Virus record (IMG/VR): IMGVR_UViG_3300015171_000014
Span: 1-38,206 of that record
Origin: a virus
DNA length: 38,206 nt
Reading direction: 5' to 3' (one strand)
Below the pieces are notes generated by a model. That model was not told the DNA's origin. It made no database searches and worked only from the letters and a program-made list of their open reading frames with translations. The translations under genes and the position numbers were made by a program. Position 1 is the first letter of the stretch; every line of letters begins with the position of its first letter. Positions 32,436-38,206 of this stretch are shown here, piece by piece.

Positions 32436-32726
32436 TTAGTCCTTGCGGGCGGCTAGATATTCGCGAGCGGAAGTCAATTCCTTTGACCACGCAGCGGTAG
32501 ATTGCCAAGACGAAATAAACGCACCGTCCAGCGCATTGACGAGATTGCGCAGTCGCTCAATTCCATCCACCACGTCCGCTTGGGGCGGGGAGGCGCGGAG
32601 GTAAAGCGATTCGACGGCGTAATAATCACGGCCTGATACCAGATAATCAGCGTAATGCCACTCCAGGTCTTTGTCCCATTTCCAGCGATACGCGACCGGC
32701 TCAGGCCACTCCTTGTTGTCAGCCAT
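32436..32726 (-). CDS. Phage accessory protein, Ea-type (96 aa)
   Basis: The N-terminus EWPEPVAYRWKWDKDLEWHY and SLYLRASPPQADV are common in small early proteins of phages, where a PVA(Y/W)R segment precedes a Trp/Tyr-rich part. The C-terminal half is helical (RLRNLVNALDGAFISSWQST). No known activity. Its start lies within the end of the 24-residue ORF upstream. Confidence 0.65.
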   Translation of the reverse strand: MADNKEWPEPVAYRWKWDKDLEWHYADYLVSGRDYYAVESLYLRASPPQADVVDGIERLRNLVNALDGAFISSWQSTAAWSKELTSAREYLAARKD

Positions 32727-32793
32727 TGGCGTCCTTTCCAGGTCTGAATTTACGCGGCATCCAATCGCTAGGCGGCGTTCTGATTAACGTCAT
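32719..32793 (-). CDS. Micro-ORF linking two early genes (24 aa)
   Basis: ATG 32793 overlaps the stop of the 98-residue gene (ATGA), with upstream GGAGACGC as SD, and its own stop TGA lies inside the start region of the 96-residue gene (ATGGCTGAC). The peptide is basic and Pro-rich (MTLIRTPPSDWMPRKFRP). It could be a coupling leader rather than a functional peptide. Confidence 0.4.
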   Translation of the reverse strand: MTLIRTPPSDWMPRKFRPGKDANG

Positions 32794-33086
32794 TGCGTCT
32801 CCTTCAAGTCGGCATCGAGAGCTGCGTCAAGTTCATCGCCATACAGCGAGTACCAAACATCGCCTATGAATTCCAGATGGTCTACGCTCCAATCGTCACC
32901 CTTGGTGCGCAATAGCCGATACCTCTCCGCATCCTTGGCGTTCTGCTCGGCGCGTTGCTCGGCGGCAAGGGCGCGACGGTGTAGCGCGGCCTCGCTATCG
33001 ACCAGTTCTTGCAGACGCTTTGCCATCGCATCGTGCGGCACTTCACCGCAATAGCTGCATGGCTGCGGCAACGTCTCGTTGGTCAT
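32790..33086 (-). CDS. Phage accessory protein with CxxC knuckle (98 aa)
   Basis: The N-terminal PCSYCGEVP is a single CxxC knuckle. A central coiled coil (VDSEAALHRRALAAEQRAEQ) is followed by AERYRLLRTKGDDWSVDHLE, a motif found in many small phage proteins. Probably a DNA- or protein-binding accessory factor, but no activity is known. It begins nine bases after the 167-residue gene's stop. Confidence 0.65.
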   Translation of the reverse strand: MTNETLPQPCSYCGEVPHDAMAKRLQELVDSEAALHRRALAAEQRAEQNAKDAERYRLLRTKGDDWSVDHLEFIGDVWYSLYGDELDAALDADLKETQ

Positions 33087-33095
33087 GGCTTGGCC

Positions 33096-33599
33096 TCAAT
33101 GAATTTGGAATCGGCGTTCGATTCCTTTGAAACAATGATAGATTGGCAGCGGGTCTTTCCAGTCAAGATGTACGCGCCAGAAGAATAATGTTAGCTCGTA
33201 CCACTGCGGAAAGCCGCCTATGTGCTCCGGTAACTCGCCTTTTCGCCATGGATATAAAATGTGTGTGCGCGGACTTAAGGTTGAACGAGAGCGGCGCGGG
33301 TGAAATAGTATTTCTTCATAAGCGCCGTCAGAGTGGTCAATCATGCAGCCGGTGTGATGTGGTTTCTTGTAACTAAGACTATGTATGTCAATAAAAAAGT
33401 TTCGGCCCGTTGGCTTGCCATCGCCCTGAAGTTCAAACAGGACGGTGCAAATATCGTGATCGTAATAATCCGGCAGGCGCACAGTAGGCACAATGACGAT
33501 TTGCCTCTCGTCTGCGCTCGTTTCAATATGCGCCTGCGGATGCGTGATGTGCAGACGCTTTAAGTCCTCGGTTGGACTATGCTTCCAAGCGTTGCTCAT
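33096..33599 (-). CDS. Unrecognised early protein, Trp/His-rich (167 aa)
   Basis: No family recognised. The protein is soluble with an even spread of aromatic and histidine residues: LKRLHITHPQAHIETSADER, NFFIDIHSLSYKKPHHTGCM, and GFPQWYELTLFFWRVHLDWK, then IYHCFKGIERRF. Base composition is less GC-rich than neighbours. The start overlaps the previous stop by ATGA. The aromatic, mixed alpha/beta sequence suggests a folded enzyme or binding domain rather than an unstructured accessory protein. Confidence 0.65.
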   Translation of the reverse strand: MSNAWKHSPTEDLKRLHITHPQAHIETSADERQIVIVPTVRLPDYYDHDICTVLFELQGDGKPTGRNFFIDIHSLSYKKPHHTGCMIDHSDGAYEEILFHPRRSRSTLSPRTHILYPWRKGELPEHIGGFPQWYELTLFFWRVHLDWKDPLPIYHCFKGIERRFQIH

Positions 33600-34186
33600 T
33601 TCCCTGCCTCCCGGTCGGCCTGGGAAAGCATGGCACGGTAGATTGCGCGCGCCAGATCGTCATGGTCGCAATCGACGCGAAAATGATACGCATCGCGTAT
33701 GGCTCGCAGCATCGCCTCGCTCGGCTCCCTCGGCACGAGGCAGGAATCCGGCGCGGGGGCAGCCGTTCCAGTCGCGCTACCAATTCCATCAGGCCCGGCA
33801 ATGCTCGCTGGTTCCTGTTCGGTGGAGGCGGACGGGGCAGACCCAGCGGCTGGGGACTCGCGAGAATCCGGCGGACTGTTGTCCCGCACAATCTGCCCCG
33901 CCGCCTGTTCTTGCTCCGACCTCTTGGGGGAGGGTTCGGCTAAGAGATTTTGTCGAAAGTAAGCAGCCAGGGCGCGTAACGCATTTTTCGTCGCATCGCT
34001 TAGGCCAGCCGTCTCTTCCGACTCTCGTTCCAATTCGACAGCAACCACTTCCGGCAGGCGCTCCAGTTCGGCAATGCGGCGCTCCCGCTGCTCGATGAGG
34101 TCGGCGGCGGCGACTCTAGTTTTGTATGATGCGAATGTCGGCAATTCAGCATTGCGCAGTTTCTCGCAAATATCGGCGGCATTCAT
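33596..34186 (-). CDS. Phage accessory protein, helical with disordered middle (196 aa)
   Basis: An N-terminal coil (about 25-60, LIEQRERRIAELERLPEVVA) is followed by a Ser/Pro/Ala/Glu-rich disordered region (about 83-148), and a C-terminal module LVPREPSEAMLRAIRDAYHF then LARAIYRAMLSQA. The last module is frequent at the ends of early phage proteins. No enzyme motif. Overlaps both neighbours by 4 bases. Confidence 0.65.
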   Translation of the reverse strand: MNAADICEKLRNAELPTFASYKTRVAAADLIEQRERRIAELERLPEVVAVELERESEETAGLSDATKNALRALAAYFRQNLLAEPSPKRSEQEQAAGQIVRDNSPPDSRESPAAGSAPSASTEQEPASIAGPDGIGSATGTAAPAPDSCLVPREPSEAMLRAIRDAYHFRVDCDHDDLARAIYRAMLSQADREAGK

Positions 34187-34476
34187 GGCTTTACCTCTAG
34201 CGGGTCCTGTCCAGCGCAGTAAGTGACGGGAATACCAGCCCGCAACGACCTAACTTCTGCCCGAAGTGCGCTAAGAGTATTTCCTGCGAGCATTATTCTT
34301 TTAAGGGAGTCCATTCGAGCATTGATATGGTTAATCTGGTCATATAGCGGCTGCCCGTGAAATCCTCCTCTTACAAGGTTAAGAGCTTCGGCAAGATGCG
34401 ATTCAAGTTTCCCCCAAGTGTCTACATACGCCGAAGCAGGATTATCACTGAAAATCATCGGTGGTTCGTGCTTCAT
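34183..34476 (-). CDS. Hypothetical early protein (97 aa)
   Basis: ATG 34476 with SD GGGGAGGAA overlaps the upstream gene's stop; the frame is open to 34593 but that part lies beneath the neighbour and is unlikely. The sequence is helical (WGKLESHLAEALNLVRGGFH; LKRIMLAGNTLSALRAEVRS). Unknown. Confidence 0.6.
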   Translation of the reverse strand: MKHEPPMIFSDNPASAYVDTWGKLESHLAEALNLVRGGFHGQPLYDQINHINARMDSLKRIMLAGNTLSALRAEVRSLRAGIPVTYCAGQDPLEVKP

Positions 34477-34808
34477 TTCCTCCCCTCCCCTCTCAGTTCC
34501 GCGAGCTTGGCGGCAGGAAGCGCATCGGCTTCTAATTTCATAGCGTGGGCGTGCGCTTGCCATGCCTCTGACCGGCGCATGTAAAATTGCCACTTTTCCT
34601 CAAGCTCACCCACCCGCACCTCAAGGCTTGCGGCTCGCTCGCTCGCGGCAGTCAGCGTGGATTTGAGGGCGGTTAGCTCGCGTTCGAGGGTGCGGGCGAA
34701 GTCGGCCCACTCACGGAGAATGTCCGTAACGAGTTCATCGTTGCACCATCTGTTAGCGACTGCATCCGTGCGCGGTGTCTGCGTCTCGGCGCCTGCGGGA
34801 TTGGTCAT
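34473..34808 (-). CDS. Coiled-coil early protein (111 aa)
   Basis: After a polar N-terminus (PRTDAVANRWCNDELVTDIL), residues about 40-78 form a heptad-like coil (LERELTALKSTLTAASERAA; LEVRVGELEEKW) that suggests dimerisation. Similar short coiled-coil proteins are common in phage early operons. It is directly downstream of the DpdA-like gene with ATGA overlap. Confidence 0.6.
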   Translation of the reverse strand: MTNPAGAETQTPRTDAVANRWCNDELVTDILREWADFARTLERELTALKSTLTAASERAASLEVRVGELEEKWQFYMRRSEAWQAHAHAMKLEADALPAAKLAELRGEGRK

Positions 34809-35401
34809 AGTGCAAGTTCCTTTTGGTGATCCATTTTATAAATGCTTTCACGCATCCACGAAAACCGCGAAAGCCCAGTGCCGTCTATGCTGTCAGCGCC
34901 CATTTTCTCGAAGTACTCGAAACGCGCGGGAGTGTTGACGCGACCAATGTGTACCCACTTCCCAAGAATCTTGGCGGCTTGAACGATCTGTTTTGTGTAC
35001 TCAGAAAGTTTGAAATCAGTTGTCCCGCCGATAAATACAGTTTCTATGCTTTCCCACGGAATAGGCAAATCCTGTTGGCCGTCCTGAATCGCCAAGGCTA
35101 ACGGCCAGCCTGCAAGGCGTTCGCACCACCTATGGAATATCTCAAGCGTGCGCCTTGCGCTTCCCACCACGTCAGGCACCGTCACAAAAATGCACTGACT
35201 GCGCCGCTCGGATTCCCGTTCCAGCAGAGCAAGAAATTCCCTTTCCTTGAATCTCGAAAATGCGCCGTTATCCACCGCGAAACGAGCGTCTGGGCGTTGC
35301 AAGCGGAACCTGGTCAACGGGGTCAGCAGTTGCTGCACCACGCATCCTATTTCCTTCTCGCATGTATCCAGCGATTCGCTGGTATCAAGCAGCACGAGCA
35401 T
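34805..35401 (-). CDS. TGT-superfamily protein, DpdA-like (198 aa)
   Basis: The spacing of motifs follows the tRNA-guanine transglycosylase barrel: AVDNGAF (42-48, like DSGGF), FVTVPDVVG (72-80, D77), ALAIQDGQ (102-109), VFIGGTTDFKLS (122-133), HIGRVNTPARFEYF (151-164) and GADSIDGTGLSRF (168-180, D173 where TGT has its nucleophile Asp). In phages, short stand-alone TGT relatives are mostly DpdA proteins that exchange guanine in DNA for a 7-deazaguanine such as preQ0. No zinc-binding C-terminal domain is present, unlike tRNA TGTs. Activity and substrate are inferred. The gene lies mid-operon, overlapping a 31-residue membrane ORF upstream and a coiled-coil gene downstream. Confidence 0.6.
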   Translation of the reverse strand: MLVLLDTSESLDTCEKEIGCVVQQLLTPLTRFRLQRPDARFAVDNGAFSRFKEREFLALLERESERRSQCIFVTVPDVVGSARRTLEIFHRWCERLAGWPLALAIQDGQQDLPIPWESIETVFIGGTTDFKLSEYTKQIVQAAKILGKWVHIGRVNTPARFEYFEKMGADSIDGTGLSRFSWMRESIYKMDHQKELAL

Positions 35402-35480
35402 GTGGCACCCAAATGATAAAAGTGGTCAGCGCGACAATCACAAAACCTACAAACAAAAGTTCGCGCCAGAATTTCAACAT
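35385..35480 (-). CDS. Single-span membrane micro-protein (31 aa)
   Basis: ATG 35480 opens MLKFWRELLFVGFVIVALTT, one hydrophobic helix, ending WVPHARAA before TGA. It overlaps the 82-residue gene by 7 bases and the DpdA-like gene by 17. It is too short for common gene finders. Hydrophobicity and chain overlap support it, but it could also serve only to couple translation. Confidence 0.5.
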   Translation of the reverse strand: MLKFWRELLFVGFVIVALTTFIIWVPHARAA

Positions 35481-35722
35481 TCGCACGTCACCTCAACGCC
35501 GGAATGAATGCCTTTGCTGATGACTTTCGCGCCTAATGTGCGAGCTGCCAATTCCGTCAGCGCCTCTTGAAATATCGCGGCGTCCTTTTGACTGTCGAAA
35601 AAAGCAAGAATGTCCTCGACTTTGATTACAGACTGCGAAATAACTGTAATCGCGTATGAGTCTAGGACGGACTGATCGACCGGACATTTGGCGCGAACAT
35701 TTAACCTATATTCGGCTCTCAC
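35474..35722 (-). CDS. Small protein, possibly T-fold-like (82 aa)
   Basis: The N-terminal YRLNVRAKCPVDQSVLDSYA, then KVEDILAFFDSQKDAAIFQE, and the C-terminal KVISKGIHSGVEVTCEC. The order (CP-x-x-x-Q then D, a helix with F-x-E, a final G-x-H-S-G-V strand) is loosely reminiscent of QueF-type T-fold enzymes of 7-deazaguanine metabolism, but the protein is short and the match is by eye. It is two genes before the DpdA-like gene in the same operon. Overlaps the DUF551 gene by 4 bases. Confidence 0.6.
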   Translation of the reverse strand: MRAEYRLNVRAKCPVDQSVLDSYAITVISQSVIKVEDILAFFDSQKDAAIFQEALTELAARTLGAKVISKGIHSGVEVTCEC

Positions 35723-36084
35723 TCCACGCCCCCTGGCGGCTTGGGGAGGGCGGACCAGTAACTCACACGGTCATCGAAATTGCCGTTGCCGCCTTCTGGC
35801 CTCCAATGCCCACATGAGATTTCGCCGAACAGGGAATAAAATGAGTCATGGCGACCGCTTCCGGCGCGATGCCCTCTGTACCAAATCAGCACGCGCTCAT
35901 TCTCAGGCGGCAACCTCTCCGCACATGCCACCCACGGCGACTTAAGCGCCTGTAGTGCGGCGAGGAGGATGCGACAGTCGGCGCCAGTTATCGGAAATCG
36001 CCATACTTCCAAGCCGTTGCCCTGCGATATGCCATAGGCTGCTGCATTCAGCCTCGCAATCAACTCGGTCGCACCATCACTCAT
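35719..36084 (-). CDS. DUF551-like protein (121 aa)
   Basis: The C-terminal half, WVACAERLPPENERVLIWYR, then CGHWRPEGGNGNF and VSYWSALPKPP, has the DUF551 pattern of early phage proteins: a W-V-x-ERLP start, a GxW middle and a final (Y/H)W-xx-LP-xPP. DUF551 function is unknown. The N-terminal 50 residues are a helical extension. The start overlaps the 36-residue membrane ORF by 8 bases. Confidence 0.8.
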   Translation of the reverse strand: MSDGATELIARLNAAAYGISQGNGLEVWRFPITGADCRILLAALQALKSPWVACAERLPPENERVLIWYRGHRAGSGRHDSFYSLFGEISCGHWRPEGGNGNFDDRVSYWSALPKPPGGVE

Positions 36085-36187
36085 CTTCGCGCCCTTTCAA
36101 TATTAACCACATCGCACACAGGCCAGCAGCAAACGCCAGCGCAAATAGAAACCACAACGTCGTTTCCGGAACGCAGACGGGGTTCAT
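36077..36187 (-). CDS. Single-span membrane micro-protein (36 aa)
   Basis: The ORF reads MNPVCVPETTLWFLFALAFA followed by AGLCAMWLILKGREDE: a short N-terminus, one transmembrane helix and a charged tail. It overlaps the 71-residue gene by 4 bases and the DUF551 gene by 8. A longer ORF in another frame across this stretch is a shadow. Function unknown. Confidence 0.55.
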   Translation of the reverse strand: MNPVCVPETTLWFLFALAFAAGLCAMWLILKGREDE

Positions 36188-36399
36188 TCAAAATCGCGCC
36201 AGTGATTATCGGCGTACTGCGATGCACGCCCGTTCGCCATCCAATACGGCACGCCAACAAGTTCATCGAACCGCTTACCGTATGCTGCCAGCCAGCGTGC
36301 GGCGTAATCGTCTGTTTCGTCATCCTCGATGGCTTGCGATTCCTGGTCGGCGCTGTTGCAGACGGAGTGGCGTAGGTCTATCTGCGTGTAATCTCTCAT
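36184..36399 (-). CDS. Small acidic early protein (71 aa)
   Basis: ATG 36399 has SD CAGGAGGC and overlaps the exonuclease stop by ATGA; the frame upstream to 36579 lies under that gene. Acidic N-terminal half (SQAIEDDETDDYAARWLAAY-like), Trp/Tyr-rich C-terminus (ELVGVPYWMANGRASQYADN). No family recognised. Its place after the exonuclease suggests a recombination accessory role, only by position. Confidence 0.6.
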   Translation of the reverse strand: MRDYTQIDLRHSVCNSADQESQAIEDDETDDYAARWLAAYGKRFDELVGVPYWMANGRASQYADNHWRDFE

Positions 36400-37016
36400 G
36401 CAGCCTCCTGTATCTTCGCAACGCGTTCGGCAACTTCTGCTAGGAATTTCACGACCTCGGATTCCAGCGTTGCAATATACGCGTCGTCTCGTTCGATGCG
36501 CTGCACGTACAGGCGCAGCGGTTCCGGCATGCGGGGATCGTAACTCACGAAGTCCCACCACTTGCGGCCTGTGAGCCACATGCAGCCCTGCACCTGCGCC
36601 GCGTGTTCATCGGGCATGCCGGTCAGCACGGTTTGCAGATGCACGGCGGAATTAAACGGGCACTTGATTTCAATGCCGCCGTCATCCTCAATAGTGCCGT
36701 CAGGACTTCCGCCGCACAGTTCGATGGTCGGATGCTTGATAAATCCGACCTCGTCCACAAACGCCGCAGCATGCGCCTCGTATGCCATGCGCGCAATCGG
36801 CTCAGTTTCCGTGCCGTGCAACATGGCCGCGCTGGTGAAATGGTCGGACGGCTGGCCCGTGATGCGCTCAATCACGACTTCCCAAAGGTACGTGCCGCGC
36901 GGCGCAAGGTATGCGCCCTTGCTGCCTTTGCCGATCACGTCCTTGAACCGGCTGGCTGTGACGTAGCCGCAGCGGTCGTAGAGCCATTGGGCGGATTGCT
37001 GCGGGGCTTCGCTCAT
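36396..37016 (-). CDS. YqaJ/lambda-type recombination exonuclease (206 aa)
   Basis: Residues 18-24 YVTASRF and 68-76 GTETEPIAR are typical of lambda exonuclease/YqaJ family proteins. The PD-(D/E)XK site is GGSPDGTIE with D106 and GIEIKCP with E116 and K118. The C-terminal GCMWLTGRKWWDFVSYDPRM is also typical. Such enzymes resect double-strand ends so that an annealing protein can bind; the ERF gene directly upstream is the partner. Start and stop overlap neighbours by 4 bases. Confidence 0.88.
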   Translation of the reverse strand: MSEAPQQSAQWLYDRCGYVTASRFKDVIGKGSKGAYLAPRGTYLWEVVIERITGQPSDHFTSAAMLHGTETEPIARMAYEAHAAAFVDEVGFIKHPTIELCGGSPDGTIEDDGGIEIKCPFNSAVHLQTVLTGMPDEHAAQVQGCMWLTGRKWWDFVSYDPRMPEPLRLYVQRIERDDAYIATLESEVVKFLAEVAERVAKIQEAA

Positions 37017-37810
37017 GCAGCCTCCTTGGGAAACGATTTCACGCGCCCCGATAGCGCCTTTTTAACCTGCTCATACGCCGGAATATCGCCAGCCGCATTC
37101 AACTCCGCAGACAGCCGCGCCCACAACGCATCGGCATGTTTGCGGTCGGCAATGTCAGCGACCTCTTGCAGCATCGCATCCAGCCGCGTGGCATCCAATC
37201 CTACCGGCGTTTCCTTGCCGTCATTGTCGATACCCTTCGGCGCAACGCCGGTCGCCGCGAACAGCGTGTATCGTTCGAGATAGGAAACGACGCTGCCGAG
37301 GGACTGAATAGGATTCTTGCCGCCGCTGTCATCCGGCTTCGCTTTCAGCGTTGTGCGCTCGGAATGTCCTTGTTCGTGCGTGAGTATGCAGGTCACGGCG
37401 ACAAGGCCATTTTCTTCCTGCGCCGTTTCCCACGTCGCGCTGATGCCGACTTTTGCTAATGCCTCGCCAATAATGGCGGCGGCATTGTCGAGCGTTGCGT
37501 GCCTGTAAGCGGTGCGCTTGCCGGTTCGTTCGCTGGTGAAATCAACCTGGCGGTCTTTTTCAATGGACGGAGGATTGCGCTTAAACGCGGCCATTGCCTG
37601 CGTATAAGCCTTGCGCGCTTCGTTCTGTTCCCACCGCAGTTGCAGGTCGAATAGCTGCGCCATGCGTTGCACGTCTGCGCCCTGCTGCACGGCGACGGCG
37701 ATCATTTGCATTGGCGTCATGGGCGACCCCTGCGGCATTTCGTATTGCTTATCGGCAACTACCATGCCGGACTTGTAATCCTGTTCCCCTGTTGCGTTTT
37801 CGTTGCTCAC
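37013..37810 (-). CDS. erf: ERF-family single-strand annealing protein (265 aa)
   Basis: The central domain (about 60-195) matches the ERF family: WEQNEARKAYTQAMAAFKRN, KVGISATWET with the ILTHEQGHSERTTL strand, and the signature NPIQSLGSVVSYLERYTLFA (166-185). The C-terminus (about 195-265) is helical and may form the interaction part. ERF proteins anneal complementary single strands during recombination and genome circularisation in P22-like phages. With the YqaJ-type nuclease it makes a two-component recombinase; no phage SSB was seen. Confidence 0.88.
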   Translation of the reverse strand: MSNENATGEQDYKSGMVVADKQYEMPQGSPMTPMQMIAVAVQQGADVQRMAQLFDLQLRWEQNEARKAYTQAMAAFKRNPPSIEKDRQVDFTSERTGKRTAYRHATLDNAAAIIGEALAKVGISATWETAQEENGLVAVTCILTHEQGHSERTTLKAKPDDSGGKNPIQSLGSVVSYLERYTLFAATGVAPKGIDNDGKETPVGLDATRLDAMLQEVADIADRKHADALWARLSAELNAAGDIPAYEQVKKALSGRVKSFPKEAA

Positions 37811-38037
37811 TTCGCCCCCTCAAGTTTCGGTTGCCGCGATTTTTGTTCTGCATCAATCTCACGCCCCATCGCAACAAGCGCGTCCGCGTTGATATGCGCG
37901 ATTTCCAGACTACGCAGATCGCCCGTACCTTCCAGCTTTTGGTCGATCTTCGGCAACTGCGCCATGCACACCTTCCGCAGCGCGCGCCAGTTGCGAACGT
38001 TGCGCCGGAAGTAGTATCGGATGAATGCGCGGATCAT
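37807..38037 (-). CDS. Small basic protein before ERF (76 aa)
   Basis: The N-terminal 30 residues are strongly basic (MIRAFIRYYFRRNVRNWRAL) and the rest is charged and helical (SLEIAHINADALVAMGREID). It overlaps both neighbours by 4 bases. A nucleic-acid-binding role is conceivable from the charge. No family recognised. Confidence 0.65.
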   Translation of the reverse strand: MIRAFIRYYFRRNVRNWRALRKVCMAQLPKIDQKLEGTGDLRSLEIAHINADALVAMGREIDAEQKSRQPKLEGAK

Positions 38038-38206
38038 TGCGCCACCTCATCACACAGCCACAGCCACTCCGCGCCTTTGCATTTCAGCTTGATTAGCGCC
38101 TGCACCGCTATTTCCGCCGCGAGCGACAGAATTTTGTTGCGAGCGTCGGCGTCGGCGGCGTCGGCGGCGTCGGCGTCGGCGGCGGCGTCGGCGGCGGCGT
38201 AGGCGT
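38034..38206 (-). CDS. Ala/Tyr/Asp-repeat phage protein, C-terminal part (continues at 1)
   Basis: This is the other end of the gene starting at 565. The frame enters at 38206 two bases into a codon, which the single leftover base at position 1 completes in frame (TAC-GAC-GCC). The repeat here uses GAC (Asp) instead of TAC (Tyr), then a short C-terminal domain ARNKILSLAAEIAVQALIKL and CKGAEWLWLCDEVAQ before TGA 38036-38034. If the ends overlap by the shared nine bases CGTAGGCGT, the frame is also preserved. The stop overlaps the next start (ATGA). Confidence 0.8.
   Translation of the reverse strand, partial: AYAAADAAADADAADAADADARNKILSLAAEIAVQALIKLKCKGAEWLWLCDEVAQ
38144..38206. repeat. Triplet microsatellite, right end (GTC/GGC units)
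   Basis: GTCGGC and GGC units run from about 38144 to the end and change to GTAGGC in the last nine bases, the unit that fills the left end. On the minus strand they encode Ala and Asp. It joins the repeat at 1-78 if the molecule is circular. Confidence 0.9.

Noticed and set aside
33493-34098. 201-residue plus-strand ORF opposite early accessory genes
   Set aside because: Arg/Pro/Ala-rich shadow; the minus-strand genes overlap by ATGA and have protein-like sequence.
38144-38206. End repeats considered as a CRISPR array or direct terminal repeat
   Set aside because: Units are 3-9 bases with no spacers, and they are in frame in a gene; a coding microsatellite explains them.
1-38206. Lysogeny genes (integrase, CI-type repressor, attachment site) and tRNA genes
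   Set aside because: No tyrosine or serine recombinase motifs, no long repressor and no tRNA-like folds were seen; the only early regulator is the 51-residue HTH protein.

Overview
The window reads as an almost complete genome of a tailed double-stranded DNA phage (Caudoviricetes) with a short-tailed, podovirus-like build. It has a P22-type portal, a P22 gp10-like stabilisation protein, a run of large Ala/Gln-rich ejection-type proteins, and no tape measure, tail tube or sheath. A nested inner-membrane/outer-membrane spanin pair and lipobox lipoproteins point to a Gram-negative host. GC-rich DNA and overall style suggest a proteobacterium, which is inference. No integrase, tRNA or transposase was seen.

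The two window ends lie in the same tandem repeat (GGC/GTC/GTA triplets). On the minus strand the repeat is in frame at both ends of one gene, so the molecule is probably circular or circularly permuted and the contig was cut inside the repeat.

Layout. (1) About 1054-1177 is a divergent control region: a leftward promoter, an inverted-repeat operator, and a rightward promoter that seems to start at the ATG of a 51-residue helix-turn-helix protein. (2) Rightward early genes, 1178-6938: HTH regulator, VRR-NUC nuclease, zinc-finger proteins, a C5-cytosine methyltransferase, a SNF2 helicase fused to an N6A/N4C-type methyltransferase, a structured leader, and a RepA-like replicative ATPase. (3) About 6939-7160 is noncoding with tandem 10-13 bp G-rich repeats and a large hairpin, the best candidate origin. 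(4) Late genes, 7198-32145, all rightward: small terminase, small proteins including an HExxH lipoprotein, large terminase, portal, DnaQ-like exonuclease, scaffold, capsid, head proteins, terminator, connector, stabilisation protein, GNAT, ejection proteins, fibre-like proteins, Gly-rich tip protein, then the lysis cassette (membrane proteins, M15 endolysin, spanins). (5) Leftward early genes run from 1053 down to 1 and, across the ends, from 38206 to 32146. They form one tightly coupled operon: ERF annealase, YqaJ-type exonuclease, DUF551-like protein, a TGT/DpdA-like protein, and many small accessory proteins, several too short for ordinary gene calling.

The most interesting biology is DNA modification. 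A stand-alone TGT-fold protein resembling the DpdA 7-deazaguanine DNA transglycosylases sits in the early operon with no recognised preQ0 synthesis genes. The same genome has two further methyltransferase domains. If all are active, the phage DNA would carry several kinds of base modification.
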